Source: an uncultured Clostridia bacterium (GTDB taxonomy: Bacteria > Bacillota > Clostridia > TANB77 > CAG-465). From it: DNA of 39,019 bases. Numbering within the stretch: the first letter of the stretch is position 1; every line of letters starts with the position of its first letter. Under the pieces are notes generated by a model. The model made no database searches. It had not been told where the DNA came from and was given only the letters and a program-made list of their open reading frames with translations. The position numbers and the translations under genes were made by a program. The stretch lies in contig CANRLG010000009.1 in assembly GCA_947631415.1 (NCBI GenBank), positions 1-39,019 on the forward strand, written 5' to 3'. Below are positions 23,065 to 33,500 of this stretch, piece by piece.

Positions 23065-25773
23065 ATGGATAATATTCAAAAATTAATAAATGTTGTTAAA
23101 GCATATATATATGAAGATACTTTAACAGAAACTCAAATTGATGAAATTATAACTAATTTTGCAAATATGAAACCATTTAATTTGACAGAAGATGAAGTAA
23201 GAAAAGCAAGAAATATAATACATTCGGAAAATTTAATTAAGTTGGATTTAGGAGAAGCATTAATTTCAAAGCAACATGTCAAGTGGTTTTATGAACGAAA
23301 AAAAGATTTGAATATGAATTATTGGAATAGATATAAAGAATATTTATTGCAAGACAAAAAGTTTTCAATACCTATAGTAAAAACTATGGATGAGGTGTCT
23401 GACGAACTAACAGATTTATTAGGAGATCCTAATGTTGAAGAAAAATATCAAAGAAGAGGATTGATAATAGGAGATGTTCAGTCAGGAAAAACAGCAAATT
23501 ATACTGGATTAATATGTAAAGCGGCTGATGCAGGATATAAGGTTATTGTTCTTTTAACAGGTACAATAGAAAGCTTAAGACAGCAAACACAATTAAGAAT
23601 TGATGAAGGATTTACAGGAATAGATAGTGATGCAATAAAAAAGCAAAAAATCGATAAATCAATTGGTGTGGGAAAACATAATAATACATTAAGAACAGCT
23701 GTTTTAACTACAAAAAGCGATGACTTCAATACCAAATTTGCTAATAATTTAGGATTATTTTTAAATACATTAAAGGATCCTGTGATTTTTGTTATAAAAA
23801 AGAATGTTACAGTGCTTGAAAGGTTAAATCAGTGGTTAAAACAAATGAATTTAGATCCAGGAAGCAAGTATATCAATAATTCTCTTTTAATGATAGATGA
23901 TGAAGCAGATAATGCTTCAATAAATACAAATAAAGAAGAGTGTGATCCCACAAAAACAAATGCTAAAATAGTGGAAATGTTAGGATTATTTAAAAAAGCA
24001 AGTTATGTTGGGTTTACAGCTACTCCATATGCAAATATTTTTATAAATCCTGATACTAAAGATGATATGGAAAAAGAGGACCTTTTTCCAAAGGATTATA
24101 TTTATTGTTTAGATGCACCAACAAATTATATTGGAGCAAAAGATATATATAATAAAGATAGTAAATATCGTAGTATGTTAGAATCAATAAAAGATGGAGA
24201 CATATATCCACTAAATCATAAAATTGATTTTGTAGTAGAAAAATTATCAGATAGCTTAAAAAAGGCAATAAATGAATTCTTAATAGTAAATGCAATTAGA
24301 GATTTAAGAGGAGATACTACAACGCATAGATCTATGCTTGTAAATATTAGTAGATTTGTTAAAGTTCAAAAGCAATTTGGGAATATTATTTTAGATTATG
24401 TTGAAGATATAAAGAAATCTGTAAGATTATATAGTAAATTAGATTTAAATGATTCGTTAAAAGATGAAAATGTTAAATTTCTTTATGAAACTTTTAATAG
24501 TTCATATGGATATGTTGAATTTGATTGGAAACAAATAATAAAAATAATGAATGAATCTATCTCATCTGTAGAAGTAAAAGTAGTAAATACCAAAAATAAG
24601 AATTTGTTAAATTATCAAGAAAATGAAAAACAAGGCTTAAGAGTAATAGCAATAGGTGGTATGGGACTATCAAGAGGATTAACATTAGAAGGATTGGTTA
24701 TTAGTTATTTTCATAGAAATTCAAAAATGTATGATACATTAATGCAAATGGGAAGATGGTTTGGATATAGACATAATTATGATGATTTGTGTAAAATATG
24801 GATGAGTGATGAAAATATATTCTACTATGAAGAAATAAGTGAGGCAACAAATGAATTAAAGAGAGATATAAAACGTATGAGAGAATTAGGCAAGACTCCT
24901 TTAGAATTTGGATTACGTGTTAGAAATGATGAACAAACCTTAATGATAACAGCAAGAAATAAAATGAGAACAGCTTCAAATTATAAAAGAGCACAATCAT
25001 TAAGTCAAGTAGTTCTAGAAACACCTAGAATTAATAATGACCAAAAAGCTAATAACACAAATTTAAGTGCCGTTGAAAACTTAATTTATGCAATAAACTT
25101 AAACAAGTATAAATGTAAAAAATCAGGTACTTCATGTGGCTACGAAGGAATAAGAAAAGATATTATTATTGATTTCTTAAAAAATTATGAAGCATCATAT
25201 GCTAATCTTAGATTTAACACTGAAACTATAATGAACTTTATAGATAAATATAAGGGAAATGAGTTAAATTTATGGAATGTTGTATTTATTAATGGTGAAT
25301 CAAAAAAAATATACAAAATTGATGAAAATAATTCAATTAAATTAGTACAGAGAAGTTTTAATTTTAGGAATAATGGTAATGTAATTCAATTATCAAAAGA
25401 AAGAAATCGTTTAGGTAATCCGGGAGATTCGACATTTGGGTTAACCAATGATGACATAGAAGATATAAAGAAAAAATATTATAGTGATCATCCAGACAAA
25501 ATTGGAAAAAAAGTTCCACAAATTGCTTACTTTAAAATAAAAAGAAATCCTTTGTTAATGATATATTTATTAGATTTAAGTCAAGAAGATGCATTTAATG
25601 AAAAAATATTAATAAAAGAAAATTATCCAATTGTTGGAATAAGTATTGGAATTCCTACACTATCAAACGAAGAAACTAGTTATGCAAATTATAAAATTAA
25701 TCTAATAGCATATAGACAGTTTGAAAATTTTGAAGAATATGATAATGAGGAGGATGAAGAAGTAAATGATTAA
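23065..25773 (+). CDS. Z1-domain superfamily 2-like helicase/ATPase
   Basis: The 902-aa protein carries an N-terminal helicase core with Walker A IIGDVQSGKT near residue 135, Walker B LLMIDDEADNASI near 275 and motif III GFTATPYANIF near 315. The Z1 domain follows, with GGMGLSRGLTLEGLVI near 530 and LMQMGRWFGYR near 558 (motif V/VI equivalents). Z1 proteins accompany GHKL ATPases, PD-(D/E)XK proteins and methyltransferases in restriction-type operons and are thought to translocate on DNA. It overlaps the next gene by eight bases. An in-frame ATA-AAA-AAG at 23794-23802 is read through without a break, a useful control for the frameshift sites elsewhere. Confidence 0.92.
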   Translation: MDNIQKLINVVKAYIYEDTLTETQIDEIITNFANMKPFNLTEDEVRKARNIIHSENLIKLDLGEALISKQHVKWFYERKKDLNMNYWNRYKEYLLQDKKFSIPIVKTMDEVSDELTDLLGDPNVEEKYQRRGLIIGDVQSGKTANYTGLICKAADAGYKVIVLLTGTIESLRQQTQLRIDEGFTGIDSDAIKKQKIDKSIGVGKHNNTLRTAVLTTKSDDFNTKFANNLGLFLNTLKDPVIFVIKKNVTVLERLNQWLKQMNLDPGSKYINNSLLMIDDEADNASINTNKEECDPTKTNAKIVEMLGLFKKASYVGFTATPYANIFINPDTKDDMEKEDLFPKDYIYCLDAPTNYIGAKDIYNKDSKYRSMLESIKDGDIYPLNHKIDFVVEKLSDSLKKAINEFLIVNAIRDLRGDTTTHRSMLVNISRFVKVQKQFGNIILDYVEDIKKSVRLYSKLDLNDSLKDENVKFLYETFNSSYGYVEFDWKQIIKIMNESISSVEVKVVNTKNKNLLNYQENEKQGLRVIAIGGMGLSRGLTLEGLVISYFHRNSKMYDTLMQMGRWFGYRHNYDDLCKIWMSDENIFYYEEISEATNELKRDIKRMRELGKTPLEFGLRVRNDEQTLMITARNKMRTASNYKRAQSLSQVVLETPRINNDQKANNTNLSAVENLIYAINLNKYKCKKSGTSCGYEGIRKDIIIDFLKNYEASYANLRFNTETIMNFIDKYKGNELNLWNVVFINGESKKIYKIDENNSIKLVQRSFNFRNNGNVIQLSKERNRLGNPGDSTFGLTNDDIEDIKKKYYSDHPDKIGKKVPQIAYFKIKRNPLLMIYLLDLSQEDAFNEKILIKENYPIVGISIGIPTLSNEETSYANYKINLIAYRQFENFEEYDNEEDEEVND

Positions 25774-26698
25774 TTTAATAAAGGAAAAATTTGAAGAATG
25801 TAAAGATAAAAATTCATTTATAAGGATCAATGCTGAACATCCTATAGATACATATGTCGGTTATAATGAAAAAGGATATAAAACATTAGCCATTATTTCA
25901 TGTGGAGAAATAGAAGAAATAGAATCTACAAAATTAATTGAAGCAAAAATTTTAAAAAGAACAATAGACGATAGATTGAGCTTAAGTTTTAGCTTATTGG
26001 ATGATATGATGAGCGATATTTTTTATCAATTTTGTGATGATATAGTACAAAAAACAGTTAATTTATCAAACAAAATTGATTCAATTTCGTTTATTATAGA
26101 AAGATGGAAAAAATGGATACAAATGTTTAAAAATCCTCATTCAACAATAATGAGTGAAAATGAAATAAGAGGATTGTTAGGAGAATTAGTGTTCTTAAAA
26201 GAAATAATGATAAAGAAGTATGGTATAAACAAAAGTTTAGAATCATGGATAGGTAGTTCAATGTCACATAAAGATTTTGAGATTAATGAAACGTGGTATG
26301 AACTGAAGGCTATAAGAGAAAATGCTATTACAGTAGAAATTAGTTCTATTGAGCAACTTGAATCAAAATTATATGGAGAATTAGTTTTAGTAAAGCTAGA
26401 GCCTAGTAGTTTTGCTATAACTAATCCGATTTCTTTAAATGAATACATAAAATCTATAGAAAAAATATTAGAAGACAAAAAACAAGTAAATTTATTTTAT
26501 AAAAAACTAGAAGAAAGAAATTATTTTTATTCTGAAGAATATGATAAGTATGTTTATGCAAATAAAGGTATAGAAAAGTATAAAGTAATAGAAGGATTTC
26601 CAAGAATAAGTAATAATGAATTAAAAGATGGAATTGTAAGGGTTAGCTATCAAATATATATTAACAAAATAAAAAAATTTTTCGTAATAGGTGATTAA
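25766..26698 (+). CDS. PD-(D/E)XK motif protein (DUF4420 type)
   Basis: The 310-aa protein shows the restriction-endonuclease-fold pattern: an EIRGLLGELVFLKE helix near residues 132-145, then HKDFEI (catalytic Asp) near 170 and WYELKAI (E-x-K) near 178-184. This pattern and size fit the PD-(D/E)XK family formerly called DUF4420, which sits with Z1 and AIPR genes. It probably supplies the DNA-cutting activity of the system. It overlaps the Z1 gene by eight bases and ends one base before the AIPR start. The GAGGAGGATG stretch upstream is its ribosome binding site. Confidence 0.82.
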   Translation: MINLIKEKFEECKDKNSFIRINAEHPIDTYVGYNEKGYKTLAIISCGEIEEIESTKLIEAKILKRTIDDRLSLSFSLLDDMMSDIFYQFCDDIVQKTVNLSNKIDSISFIIERWKKWIQMFKNPHSTIMSENEIRGLLGELVFLKEIMIKKYGINKSLESWIGSSMSHKDFEINETWYELKAIRENAITVEISSIEQLESKLYGELVLVKLEPSSFAITNPISLNEYIKSIEKILEDKKQVNLFYKKLEERNYFYSEEYDKYVYANKGIEKYKVIEGFPRISNNELKDGIVRVSYQIYINKIKKFFVIGD

Positions 26699-26699
26699 T

Positions 26700-28778
26700 A
26701 TGGATTTAGAAGAGTATAGAAAAGACTTATTGGAAGATGTAAGAGTGTCTGCTGAATCTGAAATCAATAATATGTCAAGTGAATTTGTCAAGCATGTGGT
26801 AGATATACTAATTAATGCAGAAGAATTTGAAGATTTTACAGAGGGCTATTTTGAAGGTATTGGAGAACGAAATAGAAAAATGGTTATGGATGGTTATTAT
26901 TTTGATCCATACGATAAATCATGTGTAGTATTAATTAGTGATTTTTCAAATTTAGATGAAGCAACAAATTTAACAACTACAGAAATAAATAAACTATATG
27001 ATAATATGAGACATTTAGTTGAGGCAAGCATAAATGGATATATTACTAGTAAAGGATTTGAAGAAAGCTCTAGTGGGTATGGATTTGCAAAAGAATTATT
27101 AAACAATATTAATGAAATAGTTAAGTTTAGATTTTATATAATCACAGATAAAAAATTAAGTGAAAGAGTAAAAAATATAAAAAAAGAAGATATTTCATCT
27201 AAAACTGTGGAATTAAATGTATGGGATATAAAAAGAATGTACGATATATATAGTTCTTCTTTAGGTAAAGAAAGTATAGAAATAGATTTTTCTGAAATGA
27301 AAAATGGAGGAATCCCTTGTGTAAATGCGGTAAGTAATAAAGAATATTCTGCATATTTAGCAGTTATTCCAGGAGATGTTTTGTCAAAAATGTACATAGA
27401 TTATGGTTCGAGACTACTTGAAGGAAATGTTAGATCATTCTTAAGTATAAAAGGTAAAGTTAACAAGGGAATAAGAAATACAATATTGAATGAAGAAGAA
27501 ATGTTTTTTGCATATAATAATGGAATTGCAGCAACTGCGACTGAAATAAAGACAGAATTAACAAATGATGGATTAAAGATAGTACAAATTAAAGATTTAC
27601 AAATAATAAACGGTGGTCAAACGACAGCCTCTATAGCTAATGCAGTATTACAAGATAAAAAAGATGTTTCTAATATATTTGTACCAATGAAATTATCTGT
27701 TGTGGATCATGAAAAAGCAACTGAAATAATACCAATAATATCTAGATGTGCAAATAGTCAAAATAAAGTTGATGAAGCAGATTTTTTCTCAAACCATCCA
27801 TATCATATCAGGATGGAAGAATATTCAAGAAAAGTATATGCTCCTGCTGTTAATGGAAATCAATATCAAACTATATGGTTTTATGAAAGAGCAAGAGGAC
27901 AATACACTCAAGAACAAATGAAGCTTACAACAAGTGAAAGAAAAAAATATCAATTAAGAAATCCCAAAAATCAAGTTATAAAAAAAGTAGATTTAGCCAA
28001 ATATATTAATACATATGAAGGATATCCTCAGATTGTTAGTAAAGGTGCACAGTATAGTATGAGATTTTTTGCTGGAAAAATAGATGAATTATGGGAAAAG
28101 TCAAATGAAAAATTTAATGAAGTATACTATAGAAATGTTATTTCTTTAGCTATTTTATTTAAAGAAACTGAGAAATTAGTAACAAATCAAGAGTGGTACA
28201 AAGAAAAAAAAGCCTATAGAGCAAATATAGTTACATATGCTATTAGCATATTGTCAAATATCATTAAAAATCAATATAAAGAAAAGAGTATAAATTTAAA
28301 ACTAATTTGGAATAAGCAAAAATTATACAAAGAATTAGAACAACAATTACTAATTACAACTAGACAAGTATATGAGTTCATAACCCGTGATGACAGAACA
28401 ACAGATAATGTTACAGAATGGTGTAAAAAAGAAACATGTTGGGAAAGAGCTAAAAAAGAAAAATGGACTATAAATAAAGAATTTATAGATTCGTTAGCAA
28501 ATTTAGAGGAAGAAAAGGAAGAATATGAAGATGGAATTAGAGAAAGAAAAATGATAAATGATTTAAATCTAGAAATGGAAGTAGTAAAATTAGGCTCCGA
28601 ATATTGGAAAAATGTTTTGAGATGGGGATTAGATAGAAAATTAATTAATCCAATTGAACAAAGCTTTTTAGAAGTAGCATGTAATTTTGATAAAACTTAT
28701 AAGCCACCTACTAACAAACAAGCTAAGAGAATTTTTGAAATAAGAAATAGGTTATATGAAGAAGGATTAAAAAAATAA
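26700..28778 (+). CDS. AIPR family protein
   Basis: The track starts at GTG 26691, but the AGGTGA at 26689-26694 favours ATG 26700 (MDLEEYRKDL), giving 692 aa. The AIPR (abortive infection phage resistance) domain is recognised by YLAVIPGDVLSKMY, SRLLEGNVRSFLSIKGKVN, EMFFAYNNGIAATA and LQIINGGQTTASIANA (about residues 215-320). The C-terminal half is helical and not assigned. AIPR proteins co-occur with Z1 and DUF4420-type genes; their enzymatic role is not established in my knowledge. It is the last of four tightly packed genes, and the methyltransferase follows 78 bases later. Confidence 0.88.
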   Translation: MDLEEYRKDLLEDVRVSAESEINNMSSEFVKHVVDILINAEEFEDFTEGYFEGIGERNRKMVMDGYYFDPYDKSCVVLISDFSNLDEATNLTTTEINKLYDNMRHLVEASINGYITSKGFEESSSGYGFAKELLNNINEIVKFRFYIITDKKLSERVKNIKKEDISSKTVELNVWDIKRMYDIYSSSLGKESIEIDFSEMKNGGIPCVNAVSNKEYSAYLAVIPGDVLSKMYIDYGSRLLEGNVRSFLSIKGKVNKGIRNTILNEEEMFFAYNNGIAATATEIKTELTNDGLKIVQIKDLQIINGGQTTASIANAVLQDKKDVSNIFVPMKLSVVDHEKATEIIPIISRCANSQNKVDEADFFSNHPYHIRMEEYSRKVYAPAVNGNQYQTIWFYERARGQYTQEQMKLTTSERKKYQLRNPKNQVIKKVDLAKYINTYEGYPQIVSKGAQYSMRFFAGKIDELWEKSNEKFNEVYYRNVISLAILFKETEKLVTNQEWYKEKKAYRANIVTYAISILSNIIKNQYKEKSINLKLIWNKQKLYKELEQQLLITTRQVYEFITRDDRTTDNVTEWCKKETCWERAKKEKWTINKEFIDSLANLEEEKEEYEDGIRERKMINDLNLEMEVVKLGSEYWKNVLRWGLDRKLINPIEQSFLEVACNFDKTYKPPTNKQAKRIFEIRNRLYEEGLKK

Positions 28779-28796
28779 TTAAATTTTAATTAAGCT

Positions 28797-28826
28797 CTGG
28801 TAATTAAAATGAAAACCTGGTACAAT
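28797..28826 (+). promoter_or_regulatory. Possible promoter/operator of the methyltransferase gene
   Basis: An extended -10 (TGGTACAAT, TACAAT at 28821-28826) is preceded by two CTGGTA copies 20 bases apart (28797, 28817). The second is part of a CCTGG, the kind of site C5 methyltransferases often modify. Self-regulation is conceivable but unproven. Confidence 0.3.
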
Positions 28827-28856
28827 ATTAGTATGATTATGAAAAGGGGTAAATTT

Positions 28857-30203
28857 ATGTTTAAAGTAATAGAAACATTTAGTGGAATAGGAAGTCAAGC
28901 AAAAGCATTAGAAAGAATTGGTATAAAACACAAAATTATACATACTGTTGATTGGGATATAAATGCTATAATTGCATACGATTTAATTCACAATGGAAAA
29001 CAAGATTTAGAAAAATATAATAAATTATCATATAGAGAGATTATTAAAAAGTTAAAAAAATATACATTAAGTACTAATGGAAAAAAACCAGCAACTGAAA
29101 AATCAATTAATAGTTTAAACTATGAAGTCGCAAAAAGATTGTTAGCAGCAATAGAAAGAACTAATAATTTGGTTAGCATAACAGACGTAAAAGGTAAAGA
29201 AATATCTGATAATGTAGATCTTTTAACATATTCTTTTCCTTGTCAAGATTTGTCTGTTGCAAGTTTTTGGCATGGAAATAAAGGGGGAATAGACAGAAAT
29301 GCTCATAATAGATCTGGAATGCTTTGGGAAGTTGAAAGAATTTTAAAAGAGATAGTAGAATCAAATTTAGAGTTACCTAAGTTTTTATTAATGGAAAATG
29401 TAAGTGCAATTTTGACAAAAAGACATAAAGAAAATTTTAAAGAATGGACATCTTTTTTAGAAAATATAGGATATAAAAATCATATATATACTTTAAATGC
29501 AAGTGATTTTGGTATTCCTCAAAAAAGAGTTAGGACATATATGATTAGTATTTTTACCAATAAAAATACTACTAAAGAAATGCAAGTTGAAAATTATTTT
29601 AAAGAGAATGATTTAGAAAATGTAGAGTTTACAAAAAAAATAGTGAAAAGACAAAAAACTTTAAAAAGAGACATATTAAAATTAAATTATAATGATATTC
29701 GATATAAAAAAGAAGCAGACGAATGCCAGCCAAATGATACTGTATCTAGAAGAGAAATATATGAAAAGAATGATAAACTATATATGAATGGAAAAGTTAA
29801 TAATATTATAGTTTCAACTGTTACTACAAAACAGGATAGACATCCTAATTCGGGATTGATTGATTATTATGGTCAAAATATTAATAAATGTAACTATAGG
29901 TACCTTACACCTAGAGAATGTTTTTTATTGATGGGGTTTGATGAACAAGATTATCAAAGAATTTTGGATAATAATTTTGAAGTTAGAAAAGGAGAATTTT
30001 TTTTTACTAGAGATAAGCTGTATAAAATGGCTGGAAATAGTATAGTTGTTAATGTTTTAGAGGAAATATTTAGGCAAATTATATATATTGAAAATAATAT
30101 ATTACAAGATAAAAAAGAAAGAAATTTTAGTGAAATTGAAGAAGCTATGAAACTTGTAAGTCATATTAGTAATAAACCAGTAAAAAAAGTGATGTTTGGT
30201 TAA
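28857..30203 (+). CDS. DNA (cytosine-5) methyltransferase
   Basis: The track starts at ATG 28809, but AAAAGGGG at 28842-28849 precedes ATG 28857 (MFKVIETFSGIG), where the family's motif I begins, giving 448 aa. Motifs appear in order: I FSGIGSQAKALE, II/III TVDWDINAI, IV FPCQDLS with the catalytic Cys near 129, VI MENVSAI near 179, VIII IPQKRVRTYMI near 221, then PRECFLLMGF and X MAGNSIVVNVLEEI near 392. It transfers a methyl group from SAM to C5 of cytosine and would protect host DNA from the associated nuclease. The target recognition domain (about 230-340) does not reveal the sequence recognised. It may have its own promoter. Confidence 0.94.
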   Translation: MFKVIETFSGIGSQAKALERIGIKHKIIHTVDWDINAIIAYDLIHNGKQDLEKYNKLSYREIIKKLKKYTLSTNGKKPATEKSINSLNYEVAKRLLAAIERTNNLVSITDVKGKEISDNVDLLTYSFPCQDLSVASFWHGNKGGIDRNAHNRSGMLWEVERILKEIVESNLELPKFLLMENVSAILTKRHKENFKEWTSFLENIGYKNHIYTLNASDFGIPQKRVRTYMISIFTNKNTTKEMQVENYFKENDLENVEFTKKIVKRQKTLKRDILKLNYNDIRYKKEADECQPNDTVSRREIYEKNDKLYMNGKVNNIIVSTVTTKQDRHPNSGLIDYYGQNINKCNYRYLTPRECFLLMGFDEQDYQRILDNNFEVRKGEFFFTRDKLYKMAGNSIVVNVLEEIFRQIIYIENNILQDKKERNFSEIEEAMKLVSHISNKPVKKVMFG

Positions 30204-30330
30204 AAAATTTAATGAATAAGTGATAAATAAATTTAGTTTAGTTATGTATAAAGTCACTATTTTACTGTTGCTTTATCAATATAGTTATATACGTAACTTT
30301 TTATTATTTGTAATATGAAAAAATATAAAC

Positions 30331-30370
30331 AAAATGACTTGAAAATATCAAATATTTCAAGTCATTTTTC
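30331..30370. terminator. Bidirectional terminator between the methyltransferase and giant-protein units
   Basis: AAAATGACTTGAAA (30331-30344) pairs with TTTCAAGTCATTTT (30355-30368). A T run follows on the plus side and an A run precedes it, so it works for both converging units. A weaker AGTTA/TAACT hairpin with T run lies at 30283-30303. Confidence 0.8.
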
Positions 30371-30388
30371 TATGTAAATTATAACACA

Positions 30389-30526
30389 TTAAGATTGTGC
30401 AAAACTGTTATCATTGTTAGTATCATTAATGCATTTTTCTAGCAAAAAGTACACATATTTTTTCTCATCATTCTTTTTGCATTTTTCAAGTAATATCTGG
30501 TTATATAACTGGATTTGAGTTTTCAT
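30389..30526 (-). CDS. 45-aa protein overlapping the end of the giant gene
   Basis: This ORF was missed by the track because of its length. It reads MKTQIQLYNQILLEKCKKND, then EKKYVYFLLEKCINDTNN and ends FAQS. Its ATG lies 26 bases inside the 3' end of the 1634-aa gene in another frame, so translation could be coupled. The upstream AAGAAG is a weak ribosome binding site. The protein looks helical, with two Cys residues 16 apart. A terminator follows 20 bases downstream, as expected for the last gene of a unit. I do not recognise it. It could be chance, as AT-rich DNA yields such frames. Confidence 0.45.
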   Translation of the reverse strand: MKTQIQLYNQILLEKCKKNDEKKYVYFLLEKCINDTNNDNSFAQS

Positions 30527-33500
30527 TAAATCTTCTTTTGATATCATCATTTTGCTGTACCTCATTTCTTTTTTTATTTTCGTAAGATGAATATTGTTGG
30601 TCTATTATAGTTTTTAAATTTTCAATGTCATTTTTTTGTTTTTCGTTTAAATCTAGCTTTTCAAATTCACCTAATTCTATGGCTCTTGAATTTTTTATTA
30701 CATTTACTATATTAGATACAGATTCATATTCTTTATCAGTTATTCTATGCTTTATTTTGGATATTTCTAATTTTACAGGGTCATCTTCAATATCTAAAAT
30801 TTCTAATGCAGTAGTAAGGACTCTATCATTTCTATTCATTGATTTTACGTTATTTTTATTTAAAAGTTCTTTTTTCTCATCACTATTAAGAAGTTCATAT
30901 TTTTGTGCTGCAAATATTAAAGCTTTTTCATTGTCTTCTAAATCTAAATTATTAATTAACCTATTTGTGTATAAAGTTTTTCTTTCAAAACTATCTATTT
31001 CATAATCTGTTTTTTCAGATTTAGAAATCTCTAAAGCTTCACGTTTTACTTCATTAATATTTTTAATTTCTTCTGTATCTAACGAGATACCCATGCTTTC
31101 TTGTAGTACATTATCTATTTTAGATATTTTTTCTGTATAATAAGAGCAATTTTTATTTATATCAAATTTAAATTTTAAAGTATCAATATCGATTGTATTT
31201 ATTCGTGCAACAGTTTCATTAGTAACATCGAATTTATCTTCTTCTAATTTAATTATAGAATACATATATTTCAATTCACGTTGGTATTCTTCGAGAGATA
31301 TATCATTTTTTTCTTTAGATTGAACTATATCAGAAATAGTTTTGTTTATTAAGTTATTTACTTTTTCGGTTGGAAAATATTTTTCAACCAAATCTGGTCG
31401 TTCTAGTCGTAAGCCACTTCTATTATTTTCATGTTTAACCATAATGTCTTTTACTAGACTTAAGTTACCGTTTTTTTCAAATTCTTCCATTATGGAATCT
31501 ATTTTTTGAGCATTTTTATTAGCACATTGTTCTTTATTTATTTCTAAAACAGGTATTTTAAAGTCTATTGCACATTTTAAGGCATTATTTTTTAATTCTT
31601 CATCCATATCATCAAAGATTATTACATAAGATGGTTGAATATTATTAAATTCAGTATTTCCTTGAGGGTCTGTCCTTTCAATATCTATTTCGTTATGCGT
31701 ATGCCTAGTGTTATTTATCATATTTGTAGAATTTAAGTATTTAGTTTTTCTATTTGCACTTGTGTGAAGTTTATCATTTTCAGTATATAAATCATAAGGT
31801 GCTTCATATTGAAGTGAAGTAGGAGCAATGTTATCAAAACCTAACAGTACATCTTTTATCTTAGCAGTTCCTAAATAGTCATCAGCAATCATACTACAAC
31901 AAATACCATGATTTTTAGTTCTATCGCTATTATTCCATGAGTCCAAATAATTTGAGTTGATATGTTCCATTTTTCCGTATGCTGCGGTACTGTGGACTAG
32001 TAATTTGAAGTCATCATCAAGGTGTATTATAGGTACTTTAGTCATATCAAATTCATTTTTGTTTTCACAATTATTTAATTCTTGCCTAAAGTTATCTATT
32101 GAAGTTTGATTTTCATTATTTACTTTATACAAGCTATTTGAAATTTCTTTTGCTATACATTCTTTCATGTTACCTTCTAAAATCATAGCACTTTCTCTAG
32201 AAATTTCACCACGTTTTTTACTAAATTCATCATATACATCATTTAAAGTCTCATTTTTTTCTATTGCAAGTAAAGTAGTCATCATATAAATGGAATTTTT
32301 ATATGGAGTTGAACTTTTATCTTCTAGGCTTGTAATACCATCAGCATAGGACTTATACATAAGTTTCATCTCGTTATATGACATTCCTAGAAATCTAGTA
32401 CATAAAGCATTTTTTCTTTCTTCTATGTCAGATGAATTGTAAAAAATTTCATCACATTTTTTATATAGATTTTCAGTATAATTATAAATATCTTCTTTTT
32501 TTGTTATTTCTGGTGTTATAACATCTTCTGGAGCAAGTTGTCCATATAGTAGTAATCTATTTCTTAAAAGGTATTCTTTTAGATTTTCAGCCTGTGCAAC
32601 GTTAATTTTATCATCTAGTAGATTAAAAACATCTTTATTATTTTCATTTACAAATACTTCATTATATAAGTTAGATATTGTAGGTAAAGTTTTTTCAATA
32701 CTGTTACCTTCTACAAGATTATTTATCATCATATTAAAATTAGCTAAATTTGAACTATCTTTTTGAGATACTAAATTATGTTGTATTTCTGGATATCTAG
32801 ATAATTTTTCTAATAGGTCAATGTTGTAATCTTTAAACTCATCAGATAGCATCCAAAGATTTAGAGACCTTAAAACGTATTGGTTTTTAGATAATAGATA
32901 ATCAATTTTTTTCTTATTTTGACCTTGATACATATTATTATCTAGTATTTTCATAATTTGCAGTTGTTCTGTTATATTGTTATTTGATATAATTTCATTT
33001 AGTTTACTATTTTTAATATCGTAATTATTGTTAATATAATCAATATTGTATCTGTATACTTTTTCTGCATCATCATTTGGAATGTTTTCTAAAAAGTTTT
33101 GAATTGTATGAGTAGGTAATTTACTAACTTTAGTTATATTATCTTGATACTTTGATACAATTACATTTTTTATTTCAGTTGAGTTCTCATTATTCTTATT
33201 ATATAAAGGAATTAAGTTATTTACACTTATATAGTCTAATAACTCTTTTCTATCATTTTCATCTAGCTTTTTTAGTATAGTGTTGAAATTAAAATAAAAA
33301 TATTTGTCATCTCGTATATAATCGTTTTCTACGTTATTCTTTATATTTTCCAAAATATTATTTGCAAGTTCAGATTTATTTTCATACAAATCTCCATATA
33401 ATTCAATTTTATTGTTAAGACTAAGATTATTTATAATTTCGTTTGCTTTATCAATAGGTATTTTTTCAAGATACGAACTTATATTTGTAAAAGAACTTAT

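Noticed and set aside
30625-31005. Plus-strand 126-aa ORF inside the giant gene
   Set aside because: Phe/Ser-rich antisense shadow of a Lys/Glu/Asn-rich coding region.
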